Of a stretch of DNA of 64,000 nt, positions 7,970 to 16,007 are shown piece by piece. The position numbers and the translations under genes were made by a program. The stretch comes from Polaribacter sp. BM10. Its GTDB lineage: Bacteria; Bacteroidota; Bacteroidia; Flavobacteriales; Flavobacteriaceae. The notes beneath the pieces were generated by a model. That model searched no databases. It was not told the DNA's origin and was given only the letters and a program-made list of their open reading frames with translations. The stretch lies in assembly GCF_002005425.1 (NCBI RefSeq), contig NZ_CP019704.1, forward strand, positions 1,116,001 to 1,180,000. The letters run 5' to 3'. Position 1 is the first letter of the stretch. Each line of letters starts with the position of its first letter.

Positions 7970-8347
7970 CTAATTTGTTTTAAATCTTAATAATTTCCAA
8001 TTTATATAATGCGCATAAGAAACAATAAAAGCTCCAGCAACGGTATTTACTATTTCAAATATTTCTGACAGATTTAATCTTCCAAATGCAATTAATAAAA
8101 AACCTAATAAAGCAATTATAAGTGGTTTGCTATTTTTATGAATCTTTTTATAGCTGGGTAATAAAGAAATTATGACAAAAATAAGACCGAGACTAATAAA
8201 TGCCCATTCAATAAATTTATTTCCTAGAAAATGTAAACTACTTAAAGATGAAAATGAAAGTAATAAAGGTATTGTTGCACAGTGCACAGCACAAATTAAA
8301 GAGCTAAATAGAGCTACAATATCTATAGAGTTGTTATTAATTTTCAT
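7970..8347 (-). CDS. MerC-domain membrane protein
   Basis: This 125-residue protein has four hydrophobic segments. The Cys motif LICAVHC (C19 and C23, with H22) sits at the start of the first pair of helices, as in MerC-type mercury transporters. In Flavobacteriia, MerC-like proteins beside Fur-type regulators are usually not part of a mer operon, and no merA, merP or merR is visible here. A role with another soft metal such as zinc is therefore more likely, by inference. It heads the leftward cluster and is divergent from the Fur/Zur-type gene across a 146-bp region with palindromes. Confidence 0.75.
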   Translation of the reverse strand: MKINNNSIDIVALFSSLICAVHCATIPLLLSFSSLSSLHFLGNKFIEWAFISLGLIFVIISLLPSYKKIHKNSKPLIIALLGFLLIAFGRLNLSEIFEIVNTVAGAFIVSYAHYINWKLLRFKTN

Positions 8348-8421
8348 TTTTTTAAATTCCCGTTAAACAAAGTAAATTAGTAAAACCTTTTTATTAAAGC
8401 AATGTTGTCGCGTTAACAAGG

Positions 8422-8479
8422 TTGCAAACATATTATATTTTTTATAATATTGCAATAGAATCGCAATAATTATTGCAAA
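8422..8479. promoter_or_regulatory. Candidate Fur/Zur operator region between merC-like and fur-like genes
   Basis: A perfect 14-bp palindrome, GCAATAATTATTGC, lies at 8463-8476, 17 bases before the regulator's ATG. TTGCAA occurs three times (8422-8427, 8450-8455, 8474-8479). A second inverted repeat (TATTATA 8431-8437, TATAATA 8443-8449) sits between the first two. Fur-family proteins bind such AT-rich inverted repeats. The divergent arrangement suggests autoregulation plus control of the merC-like operon. Confidence 0.5.
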
Positions 8480-8493
8480 TACATCGCATTAAC

Positions 8494-8868
8494 ATGAAAA
8501 GAAGAAGTACACCTACTAAACAAGCTGTTTTAGAAGTAATTACAAAAACAGGTAAAGCGATGAGTCAAGATGCAATTGAGAAAAAAATTGATATTGACAT
8601 CAACAGAGCAACTATTTATCGCGTTTTAAATCGTTTTTGCGATGACGGTGTGCTACATAAAGTAGTCGCAGAAGATGGTAAACAGTATTTTGCATTGTGT
8701 AAAGAGTGTGATTCTGAAAAAAAAGAAGTACATCATTTTCATTTTAGATGTGTAAACTGTGAAACTATAGAGTGTTTACCAGATGAAGTAAACTTTACTA
8801 TACCAAAAGATTACCAATTGCAAAATGCAAATTGCGTTTTAACAGGTATTTGTAAAGAATGTGCGTAA
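8494..8868 (+). CDS. Fur-family metal-responsive transcriptional regulator (Zur-like)
   Basis: This 124-residue protein has an N-terminal winged-helix domain (STPTKQAVLEVITKTGKAMS, then NRATIYRVLNRF as recognition helix) and a C-terminal dimerisation/metal domain. The latter carries VHHFHFRC, a CVNC pair and a final CKEC pair, as expected for the structural zinc site. Such regulators bind DNA when loaded with metal and repress uptake genes. Zur rather than Fur is my inference from the neighbours. I choose the ATG at 8494 over the upstream TTG at 8473, because the latter lies inside the palindrome that probably serves as operator. Confidence 0.85.
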   Translation: MKRRSTPTKQAVLEVITKTGKAMSQDAIEKKIDIDINRATIYRVLNRFCDDGVLHKVVAEDGKQYFALCKECDSEKKEVHHFHFRCVNCETIECLPDEVNFTIPKDYQLQNANCVLTGICKECA

Positions 8869-8890
8869 AATTAAAAGTTTATAATAACAT

Positions 8891-8929
8891 AAAAAAGCCT
8901 CATTATTTTTAAGAATAATGAGGTTTTTT
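8891..8929. terminator. Bidirectional terminator between fur-like gene and the glucan operon
   Basis: CCTCATTATT (8898-8907) pairs with AATAATGAGG (8914-8923) around a 6-base loop, flanked by A and T runs. It ends the regulator gene and the long leftward glucan operon. Confidence 0.85.
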
Positions 8930-8953
8930 AAATTTATCAGAAAAATAATTTAG

Positions 8954-10606
8954 TTATTTTTTTTCAAGTAAAACAATATCAAATTCAGATTCTAATTTAA
9001 CTAACCCTTGTTTTACTATCGAAGATTTTTTTGAATAAAAATCATGAAGAATATCTCCATTTTCAAAAACAGATTTTACATTTATTACTTTTTTTCCTTT
9101 AGGTAAATTAATTCCGGCAATAATTTTATCATCATTTCTAATTCTAGAAAAAATCAAACCGTTTTCATCACTAATTAAATGATGTCTTCCTGCTCCTACT
9201 GCCATATGATTTGCTCTAAATTGACCTAATTTTTGCCAATGCGTCATAATTTTTTGAGTCTCTGCATCCTGCTCAATATCATTCCAATTCATAAAAGAAC
9301 GTAAAGTTGCATCACCAACGGCTCCTTCTATAGTTAAATCTCTTGCAGACTCGTCTCCGTAGTATACTTGTGAAGTTCCGGGAGTTAGTATTAACATTGT
9401 TGCCGTTTTATAAGGCTGTTTTCTTTCTTTATCAAAAGGTTGCCCATCATCGTGAGAGGTTAAGTAATTTAAAATTCCGTAATCTTTTAATCCATTATTT
9501 AAAATTGAATCATATTTACTAAAAACATCTTTAGCTGCCATTTGTTTCGCATTCCATTTAATTTCAAAATTTATCAAACTATTAAAAGCTTTGTTAAAAT
9601 AGTTTACTTTTTTATCACCAAAATTAAATGCCTTTTCTGCCGAAATACCATAATTATAAACTTCTCCTACCAAATAGAAATTACTATCATCTAACACTTT
9701 TTCTGCATTATTTTTTTTAAATTCTTCGAAAGCAAAATCACATTCTTTTTTAAATTCTTGCCAAACAAATTCTTCCGTATGCTTTACTGTATCAACTCTA
9801 TAACCATCAATTCCAAATTCCGTTATATAATCTGTTAACCATTTCATGATATAAAAACGTGGCACTCTTGGATGTCCTGTTCTTTCAAAAAATTCGTCAA
9901 GTTCTTTTAATTCTTGTTCATACCTTCCTTCTGCTTTCCATTTTGCTACCAATTGTGGTGGCAACTCTACATGCTCATTGCTTTCCGTTCTAATATCTGG
10001 TAAATTTTTAACTAAAGTACAAGTAATAGTGTTTTCGTAATTATTATATTGACATTGTGGATCTGTTCTAACCCAATCTGATGGCCAAACTGAATCTTTA
10101 TCTGTAACCGGACCTGTATGGTTAATTACAGCGTCTAATAATATTCTAATTCCGTTTTTATGAGCAACTGCCACCAATTCTTTCAAATCTTCTCTGGTTC
10201 CGTAGTTAGGGTCTATTTTAGTCCAATCTTTTGCCCAATAGCCATGAAAACCATAAGAAACTCCTGTACCTTCATCTGTCGCTCCGTGAATTTGCTCTAC
10301 AATAGGAGTCATCCAAATAGCATTGATTCCTAAATTTGTAAAATAACCTTCTTTAATTTTATTTGTAATCCCTTTGATATCTCCTCCTTTAAAACCTCTT
10401 AAGGTTCCTGTTTCTTTAGTTCTATCAAAATTGATATCATTTTCTAAATTCCCGTTATTAAAACGATCTGTTAAAAGAAAATAAATATTTGCTCCTTCCC
10501 AAGTAAACTCTTTTGTTTGCTTATCAGCAATTTTATTGTTTTCCGCTTTTTTTTGACTACAGCTGATTGTTGCTGCTATTAAAAATAAAAATAATAGTTT
10601 TTTCAT
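8954..10606 (-). CDS. GH13 alpha-amylase lipoprotein, MalS-like
   Basis: This 550-residue enzyme cleaves alpha-1,4-glucosidic bonds in maltodextrins, probably in the periplasm. The N-terminus is a lipoprotein signal with Cys16 (ATISCSQKK). The GH13 barrel shows all catalytic residues: nucleophile D272 (GYRVDTVKH), acid/base E315 (YLVGEVYNYG) and D386 (SHDDGQP). The inserted region from about 175 to 250 (LPDIRTES, then GRYEQELKELDEFF) closely resembles E. coli MalS, so GH13_19 is likely. The residues after the lipid Cys are not acidic, which argues against surface export. It is the last gene of the leftward operon, 8 bases after the next GH13 gene. Confidence 0.9.
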   Translation of the reverse strand: MKKLLFLFLIAATISCSQKKAENNKIADKQTKEFTWEGANIYFLLTDRFNNGNLENDINFDRTKETGTLRGFKGGDIKGITNKIKEGYFTNLGINAIWMTPIVEQIHGATDEGTGVSYGFHGYWAKDWTKIDPNYGTREDLKELVAVAHKNGIRILLDAVINHTGPVTDKDSVWPSDWVRTDPQCQYNNYENTITCTLVKNLPDIRTESNEHVELPPQLVAKWKAEGRYEQELKELDEFFERTGHPRVPRFYIMKWLTDYITEFGIDGYRVDTVKHTEEFVWQEFKKECDFAFEEFKKNNAEKVLDDSNFYLVGEVYNYGISAEKAFNFGDKKVNYFNKAFNSLINFEIKWNAKQMAAKDVFSKYDSILNNGLKDYGILNYLTSHDDGQPFDKERKQPYKTATMLILTPGTSQVYYGDESARDLTIEGAVGDATLRSFMNWNDIEQDAETQKIMTHWQKLGQFRANHMAVGAGRHHLISDENGLIFSRIRNDDKIIAGINLPKGKKVINVKSVFENGDILHDFYSKKSSIVKQGLVKLESEFDIVLLEKK

Positions 10607-10614
10607 GCTAATTA

Positions 10615-12489
10615 TTATTGAAGTTTCAAAATATAAGATTCTAATGGACTAATTTGTAAATTTATAGTACCACTACCCTCTTTAACCTTTAAACCAAAAG
10701 ATTTTTCTAAGTATAATTGGTCTTTTACCACATAATCTCCGTCTTTTAAATTCCACTTTTTTATGATGTTTGCCGGAACTTTTAAATTGAACTCAAATTC
10801 TTTTTGATCATTAAAATTAGAAACAATTATCAATTTTTCTTTTTCAGACCAACGCACAAAAGACAATATTTTAGAAGAATAGTTAGCCGTATTGTCTCTG
10901 TTGTATTTATGGATATCTTTATAATTCCCCATTAAAGCATCACTTTTAATGGTGAAATTTAACAATCGCTTGTAAAAATCTCTTAAAGCCAATTCTTGCT
11001 TTGTAGATTTACCGCCATCAAATTGTTTATTATTTACCCACCTTTGTAAAGATGGCACACCAACATAATCAAAAATAGAAGTTCTAGACGGTGTTCCAAA
11101 TCCTGCATTTTCAGAACCATCTTCGCCAAATTCTTGACCAAAATAAACCATAGTTGGTGCAGTAGAAATAGTTATAGAAACTACCATTGCTGGTTTTCCT
11201 TTTTCTGCACTACCAGCAAATTCTGGACTTGCAATTCTTTGTTCGTCATGATTTTCTAAGAAATGTAACATATGATGTTCTATATCTTTCAATTCTTCTT
11301 GAATTGGCGGAATGTTATCTGTTAAACCATGACCTTGCATTACATGTTTTATAGTATCATACAACTGTACTTTGTCATATAAATAATCCATTTTTCCTTT
11401 TTTAATGTAATCTCTATACATTTTTGGATTGTATACTTCTGCCAATAAAAAAGCATTTGGATTTTTCATTTTAATTGCAGAATTCATATAACTCCAAAAT
11501 TCTACAGGTACCATTTCTGCCATATCATATCTAAAACCATCAACACCTTTTACAGTCCAATACAAAGCAATATCTCTAAATTTTACCCACGAATTTGGTA
11601 CTTTTTTATCTTGCCAAAACTTAAAATGTTTTTTGTAATCTTCATTATCAAAATCTTGTGGCAATTCGTCAAACTCTTTTTTTCCTTCTGGCGAAATACC
11701 GTAATTTACCTTAACAGTTTCATACCAATCATAAAAACTAGGTTTTACAGATTTAGATCCATTTCCTGTCCATTTTGCTGGATATTCTTCAAATTTTTGA
11801 TCAGACAAAACATTTTTTTCTCCTCCTAAAGGTTTATAACCATTTAAAAAATCTGGAACTTCAAATGCTTTATTTGGTGTGTAATAAAAATTATTATCGA
11901 CATGATATACTAAAGAAGTATCATCATCTGCACCAAAATCTTTTGTTCCTTTTGGGTTAGTTAAACTTTGATAGTTTCTAGCAACATGATTAGGTACAAT
12001 ATCTATAATAACTTTTAAACCATTTTTATGTGAACGATCAATTAAGGCTTCAAATTCTTCTAATCGATTTGCTACATTTTCTGCTAAATCTGGATTTACA
12101 TTATAATAATCTTTTACAGCATAAGGAGAACCTGCTCTACCTTTTACTACATCTGGATCGTCATTAGAAATACCGAATGCTGTGTAATCACGAATAACAT
12201 CATGATGCGGCACGCCTGTGTACCAAATATGTGTAATGCCTAAATCTTTAATTTCTTTTAATGCCTTATCTGTAAAATCGTTAAACTTACCTACACCATT
12301 TTCTTCTATGGTTCCCCAAGGTTTATTCGTTGTATTTGTGTTACCAAACAATCTTGTAAACACCTGATAAACAACTACCTTTTTTTTACTCGACACAGAT
12401 TTTTCTTTTATTTCTGATTTCTTTTCTAATGTACAACCTAAAGTTATAATCAAAATTAAAGTTACTAAAGCGCTATTAATTCCCTTCAT
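10615..12489 (-). CDS. GH13 alpha-amylase-family lipoprotein
   Basis: This 624-residue glycoside hydrolase acts on alpha-glucans. Its lipobox (TLGC, Cys19) places it in an envelope membrane, probably facing the periplasm. The catalytic residues are nucleophile D322 (GVDGFRYDMAEM), acid/base E351 (LLAEVYNPKMY) and D415 (LENHDEQRIA). Residues 160-170 carry the DIVPNH calcium/active-site motif. A C-terminal beta domain follows from about 540. Exact specificity (amylase, glucosidase or transglycosylase) cannot be read from sequence. It lies 9 bases after the GH31 gene in the same operon. Confidence 0.88.
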   Translation of the reverse strand: MKGINSALVTLILIITLGCTLEKKSEIKEKSVSSKKKVVVYQVFTRLFGNTNTTNKPWGTIEENGVGKFNDFTDKALKEIKDLGITHIWYTGVPHHDVIRDYTAFGISNDDPDVVKGRAGSPYAVKDYYNVNPDLAENVANRLEEFEALIDRSHKNGLKVIIDIVPNHVARNYQSLTNPKGTKDFGADDDTSLVYHVDNNFYYTPNKAFEVPDFLNGYKPLGGEKNVLSDQKFEEYPAKWTGNGSKSVKPSFYDWYETVKVNYGISPEGKKEFDELPQDFDNEDYKKHFKFWQDKKVPNSWVKFRDIALYWTVKGVDGFRYDMAEMVPVEFWSYMNSAIKMKNPNAFLLAEVYNPKMYRDYIKKGKMDYLYDKVQLYDTIKHVMQGHGLTDNIPPIQEELKDIEHHMLHFLENHDEQRIASPEFAGSAEKGKPAMVVSITISTAPTMVYFGQEFGEDGSENAGFGTPSRTSIFDYVGVPSLQRWVNNKQFDGGKSTKQELALRDFYKRLLNFTIKSDALMGNYKDIHKYNRDNTANYSSKILSFVRWSEKEKLIIVSNFNDQKEFEFNLKVPANIIKKWNLKDGDYVVKDQLYLEKSFGLKVKEGSGTINLQISPLESYILKLQ

Positions 12490-12498
12490 TATTTTTAT

Positions 12499-14919
12499 TT
12501 ATTTTAATGAAATTTTTATTTCTAATTCTTTATCAGTAATCCATGTCAAAGGAATCGAAAGTGTATTACTATCCATAGCAACTCTTTTTCTTTTTCCGTT
12601 TACTTTGATTTTTTTAGGATTGGAATTGATATTATGAATAATTAATTGGATTTCTTTTTTCTTCGGATTCCAATTTTTACCTAAAACAGCATCAAACTCT
12701 ATTTCTAAATATTTCTTTGAAAAGGCAGCGTCAAATTCTAAAATTTCATAAGCGCCTTTTTCAAAAGAATTAGCAGTTTCACCATCATCATTATAAAAAG
12801 TTCTTTTTGTTGCTTGCTTTTCTTTATTAAAGTAGTAATGAACTTGCAATTTATCCGAATTATAATTATCTGTACTTTGCACAACATCAGACATTAAAAT
12901 AAATGCGCCTTCTCTTACATAAGTAGGTATTGAATTCTCTTTTACATTAACCTTTTTAAATTGCCCGCCTTCTACTTTTTCATTTGTATAAAAATCTATC
13001 CAATTGGCAGTTTTAGGAAAAAATACTTGTTTTGTTATCACAGAATCTTTTAAAATTGGTGTAATTAAAAAATCTTTTCCCCACAAATAAGTAGATGAAT
13101 TTGTAATTAATTCAGGCGTATCTTCTTCAAAGAATACAGGGCGCATTAACGGTGTTCCTTTTTGATTATTTTGAAAAGCTAAATTGTAGTTATAAGGCAA
13201 TAATTTATAACGCAATTCAATAGATTCTTTTGCTAACTGCATTGTTTCTTTGGTTCTAAAAACAGGTTCGCTAGCAACTTCTTCTTGAGCATGTGGTCTA
13301 AATATTGGCTGAAAAACACCATATTGCAACCAACGTGTATATAAATTATCGTCTAAATTTGCTCCGGCAAAACCACCTAAATCAGAATGCATATATCCAA
13401 AACCTTGCATTCCCATTTGCAATGCAATTTCTGGTTGACTTTGCAATCCGCCCCAAGTTCTATTTACATCACCAGACCAAGGTATCATACCAAAACGTTG
13501 CGAACCAGCAGCACCGGCACGCATTAAAATAAACGGTCTTTCGTTTGGATACTCTTTCTGATAACCTTCAAAAATTAATTTAGCCCAATCATGACCGTAA
13601 ATATTATGAATTTCATCTGCTTTTTTTGTGCCAAAATTCACCCAATACGGTAACACTTCTGGTTCACCTAAATCTCCCCAAAGTCCTTTTACACCAATAT
13701 TTAATAAGTCTTTATAAATATTCCAAAACCAATCTTTTCCTACTTTTTTATAAATATTTACAATACCAGTGTTTCCAAAGTAAAAATCATATTTAGCTGG
13801 CTTTTGTAAAGAATCTGTGGCTAAAACTCCTTTCTCTGCAGCTTCTTTCCATTTAGAAGAATTTGATAAAATAAAAGGCTCTGTAATTAATACAGTTTTA
13901 ACTCCTTTATTTTTCAATCTAGAAATCATTCCTTTCATATCAGGAAAAGAATCTTTATCTACTTCTAAATTACCCATTGTGCCTTGAATTGTTTTACCAA
14001 ACCAATACAAATCTAAAATAACAGCATCTACAGGAATCTCTTCTTCTTGAAATTTAGCAATTGTTTTTTCTGTTTCTTGCTGTGAATGATAACCAAACCT
14101 GCTAGAAAAATTTCCTAAAACCCATCTTGCAGGTAAGGGTTGTTTACCTGTTAACTGTGTATAATTTTCTATTAAATTTTCCCAAGAATCACCAACAACA
14201 ACTTGGTATGTTTTACGACCAGAAATAGTTTCATAAGTTAAAGAATTATCTTTTTTACTATCTAAATCTAAATATCCAATTGGTGCATTGTCAAAATGAA
14301 TCATGTATTTCTTAGATGAAATTACCAACGGCAAAGTAAAATTCATTAGTGATGCTTTTGTTTCATAACCATATTGCGCTCTGTTGTATAAAGCCAATCG
14401 ATTACCTCTTCTATTCATACCTAAAGCTCTAGAACCTCCACCAAATAAAATTTCGTCTTTTGATAAATTAAATTCAATTTTTTCTGTAAAATCATATACT
14501 ATATTTCCTTTTACATTTTCTAAAGGAACATGTTTAGACTTATAATATCCTTGTTTTTCTGATGTAACAACTTCACCGTTAAATCGATATTCAATTTGAA
14601 AAGGTTTGTGATTGATGTGTACAGAAATTCCGTTTGTATTAAAAATACTTTTATCATTAGTAATTAAAGGTGTTACAGTAACATTTTTAGGTTCCAAAAT
14701 AACTGCGTGAGATTTTTTTGTGTAAACTTCTCCTTTAGGAATAAATGAAGTTTCTACAATTTTATCAGAATAAAATTCTATAAAATAACTCCCATCATTT
14801 ACATGAACCTCTAATTTATTTTTAGAATGATCAACATTTTGAAAAATTCTACTAGAATTTTGACAAAATGAAGAAATTGATAAAAAAAGTAATAAAATAA
14901 ATAGCTTAAGTGTTTTCAT
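12499..14919 (-). CDS. GH31 alpha-glucosidase
   Basis: This 806-residue exo-acting alpha-glucosidase releases glucose from the non-reducing ends of maltodextrins and possibly alpha-1,6 branches. A type I-like signal peptide (residues 1-20, ending SSFCQ) implies a periplasmic location. A galactose-mutarotase-like N-terminal domain is followed by the GH31 barrel, with nucleophile D416 (GLWGDLGEPE) and acid/base D484 (PWSGDVNRTW). C-terminal beta domains and a DUF5110-like region follow. The length matches bacterial GH31 enzymes. It is 37 bases downstream of the esterase gene. It probably acts on products of the two GH13 lipoproteins encoded next to it. Confidence 0.93.
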   Translation of the reverse strand: MKTLKLFILLLFLSISSFCQNSSRIFQNVDHSKNKLEVHVNDGSYFIEFYSDKIVETSFIPKGEVYTKKSHAVILEPKNVTVTPLITNDKSIFNTNGISVHINHKPFQIEYRFNGEVVTSEKQGYYKSKHVPLENVKGNIVYDFTEKIEFNLSKDEILFGGGSRALGMNRRGNRLALYNRAQYGYETKASLMNFTLPLVISSKKYMIHFDNAPIGYLDLDSKKDNSLTYETISGRKTYQVVVGDSWENLIENYTQLTGKQPLPARWVLGNFSSRFGYHSQQETEKTIAKFQEEEIPVDAVILDLYWFGKTIQGTMGNLEVDKDSFPDMKGMISRLKNKGVKTVLITEPFILSNSSKWKEAAEKGVLATDSLQKPAKYDFYFGNTGIVNIYKKVGKDWFWNIYKDLLNIGVKGLWGDLGEPEVLPYWVNFGTKKADEIHNIYGHDWAKLIFEGYQKEYPNERPFILMRAGAAGSQRFGMIPWSGDVNRTWGGLQSQPEIALQMGMQGFGYMHSDLGGFAGANLDDNLYTRWLQYGVFQPIFRPHAQEEVASEPVFRTKETMQLAKESIELRYKLLPYNYNLAFQNNQKGTPLMRPVFFEEDTPELITNSSTYLWGKDFLITPILKDSVITKQVFFPKTANWIDFYTNEKVEGGQFKKVNVKENSIPTYVREGAFILMSDVVQSTDNYNSDKLQVHYYFNKEKQATKRTFYNDDGETANSFEKGAYEILEFDAAFSKKYLEIEFDAVLGKNWNPKKKEIQLIIHNINSNPKKIKVNGKRKRVAMDSNTLSIPLTWITDKELEIKISLK

Positions 14920-14956
14920 ATTTTTTTAAACAACTAAATTATAATGAGAGTATTTA

Positions 14957-15925
14957 TTATTTTTTCAACAGAAAAGTTAACGGAATGTCAATTCTATTTT
15001 GCCATGAAACTTCGGAATGGTCAGTTCCTTCGAAAAATACATTTCTATAATTTGTTTCTGTATAACCATTTTTCGTGAAAATAGTATCTACTTTGGGCGC
15101 ATATTGTGGATAATACTGATCTAAAGTTTTATTACCATAATCAAAATATATTTTATGTGTTTTTGCATCTGGAACGTTTTTTTCTAAGTAAGAAAAAATG
15201 GCATTTGGTAGCGGATTACTTTCGTTTGGCAAACCACCAACCCAATGTGTAGAAATACATGCAGCACCTTCAAAAATAGCTGGATATTGAGTAATTGCAT
15301 ACATAGACATTAAACCGCCCATAGAAGAACCCGCTACAAAAGTATTTTCTTTATTTGTATAAACAGCATAAGTTGCGTCTATGTATGGTTTTAAATCTTT
15401 TACTAGAAATTGCAAATATTCGTCTCCTGTTAAATCTTTCAAATCAACAGCACTATTCGAGAAACTTTTTAAAGTTTCTAACTCTTCTGCAGATAAAAAA
15501 TTCATAGCTTTTTCTGGAAATAAATCTAGCCATCTTATTTTAGGAATGTTATGAATACCAACTACTATAAAATCTTTGGTAACACCTTCTTTCATTAATT
15601 TAGATGCAACTTCATCGATTTTCCATTCCTGCTTATTCCAAGTAGACGTTTCATCGAATAACATTTGACCATCGTGCATGTATAAAACTGCATATTTTTT
15701 TTCATCAGAATAATTTTCTGGCAACCAAACATCTACAGGTCTTGGTGTAATATGTTTTGTAGGAAAAGAATCAATACGGATTATTTTTCCTGCGGATAAT
15801 TGCACAGATTTTAAAACTTCAGCATTAATCTTAGTTTTTTTAACCTCCTCTTTAACTATTTCTTGTTTTGTTTGTTTGCAAGAAAATAAGATGATAAGAG
15901 AGAATAATAATGATAAATATTTCAT
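14957..15925 (-). CDS. Esterase-family (PF00756) alpha/beta-hydrolase lipoprotein
   Basis: This 322-residue protein has a lipobox (ILFSC, Cys16) and an EstD/CE1-like alpha/beta-hydrolase fold. The nucleophile elbow is GSSMG with S201, H303 lies in GTDHSEVSW, and a plausible acid is D262 (FDYGNKTLD), so the catalytic triad looks intact. Family members include acyl-ester hydrolases, siderophore esterases and CE1 carbohydrate esterases. The substrate is unknown. Its place in the middle of the alpha-glucan operon, between the SusA-like GH13 and GH31 genes, suggests it removes an ester group from the glucan or from an oligosaccharide product. That is an inference. Confidence 0.8.
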   Translation of the reverse strand: MKYLSLLFSLIILFSCKQTKQEIVKEEVKKTKINAEVLKSVQLSAGKIIRIDSFPTKHITPRPVDVWLPENYSDEKKYAVLYMHDGQMLFDETSTWNKQEWKIDEVASKLMKEGVTKDFIVVGIHNIPKIRWLDLFPEKAMNFLSAEELETLKSFSNSAVDLKDLTGDEYLQFLVKDLKPYIDATYAVYTNKENTFVAGSSMGGLMSMYAITQYPAIFEGAACISTHWVGGLPNESNPLPNAIFSYLEKNVPDAKTHKIYFDYGNKTLDQYYPQYAPKVDTIFTKNGYTETNYRNVFFEGTDHSEVSWQNRIDIPLTFLLKK

Positions 15926-16007
15926 GTTTATATATTTTTTGAATTGTTATCCATACAATTTGATGGTTAAATCGAAATTTATAAAAGTAACACTAATAAA
16001 AGTTGAG

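Noticed and set aside
7970..8347. Mercury-resistance operon
   Set aside because: Only a MerC-like protein is present. No merA, merP, merT or MerR-type regulator is visible, and the adjacent regulator is Fur-type.
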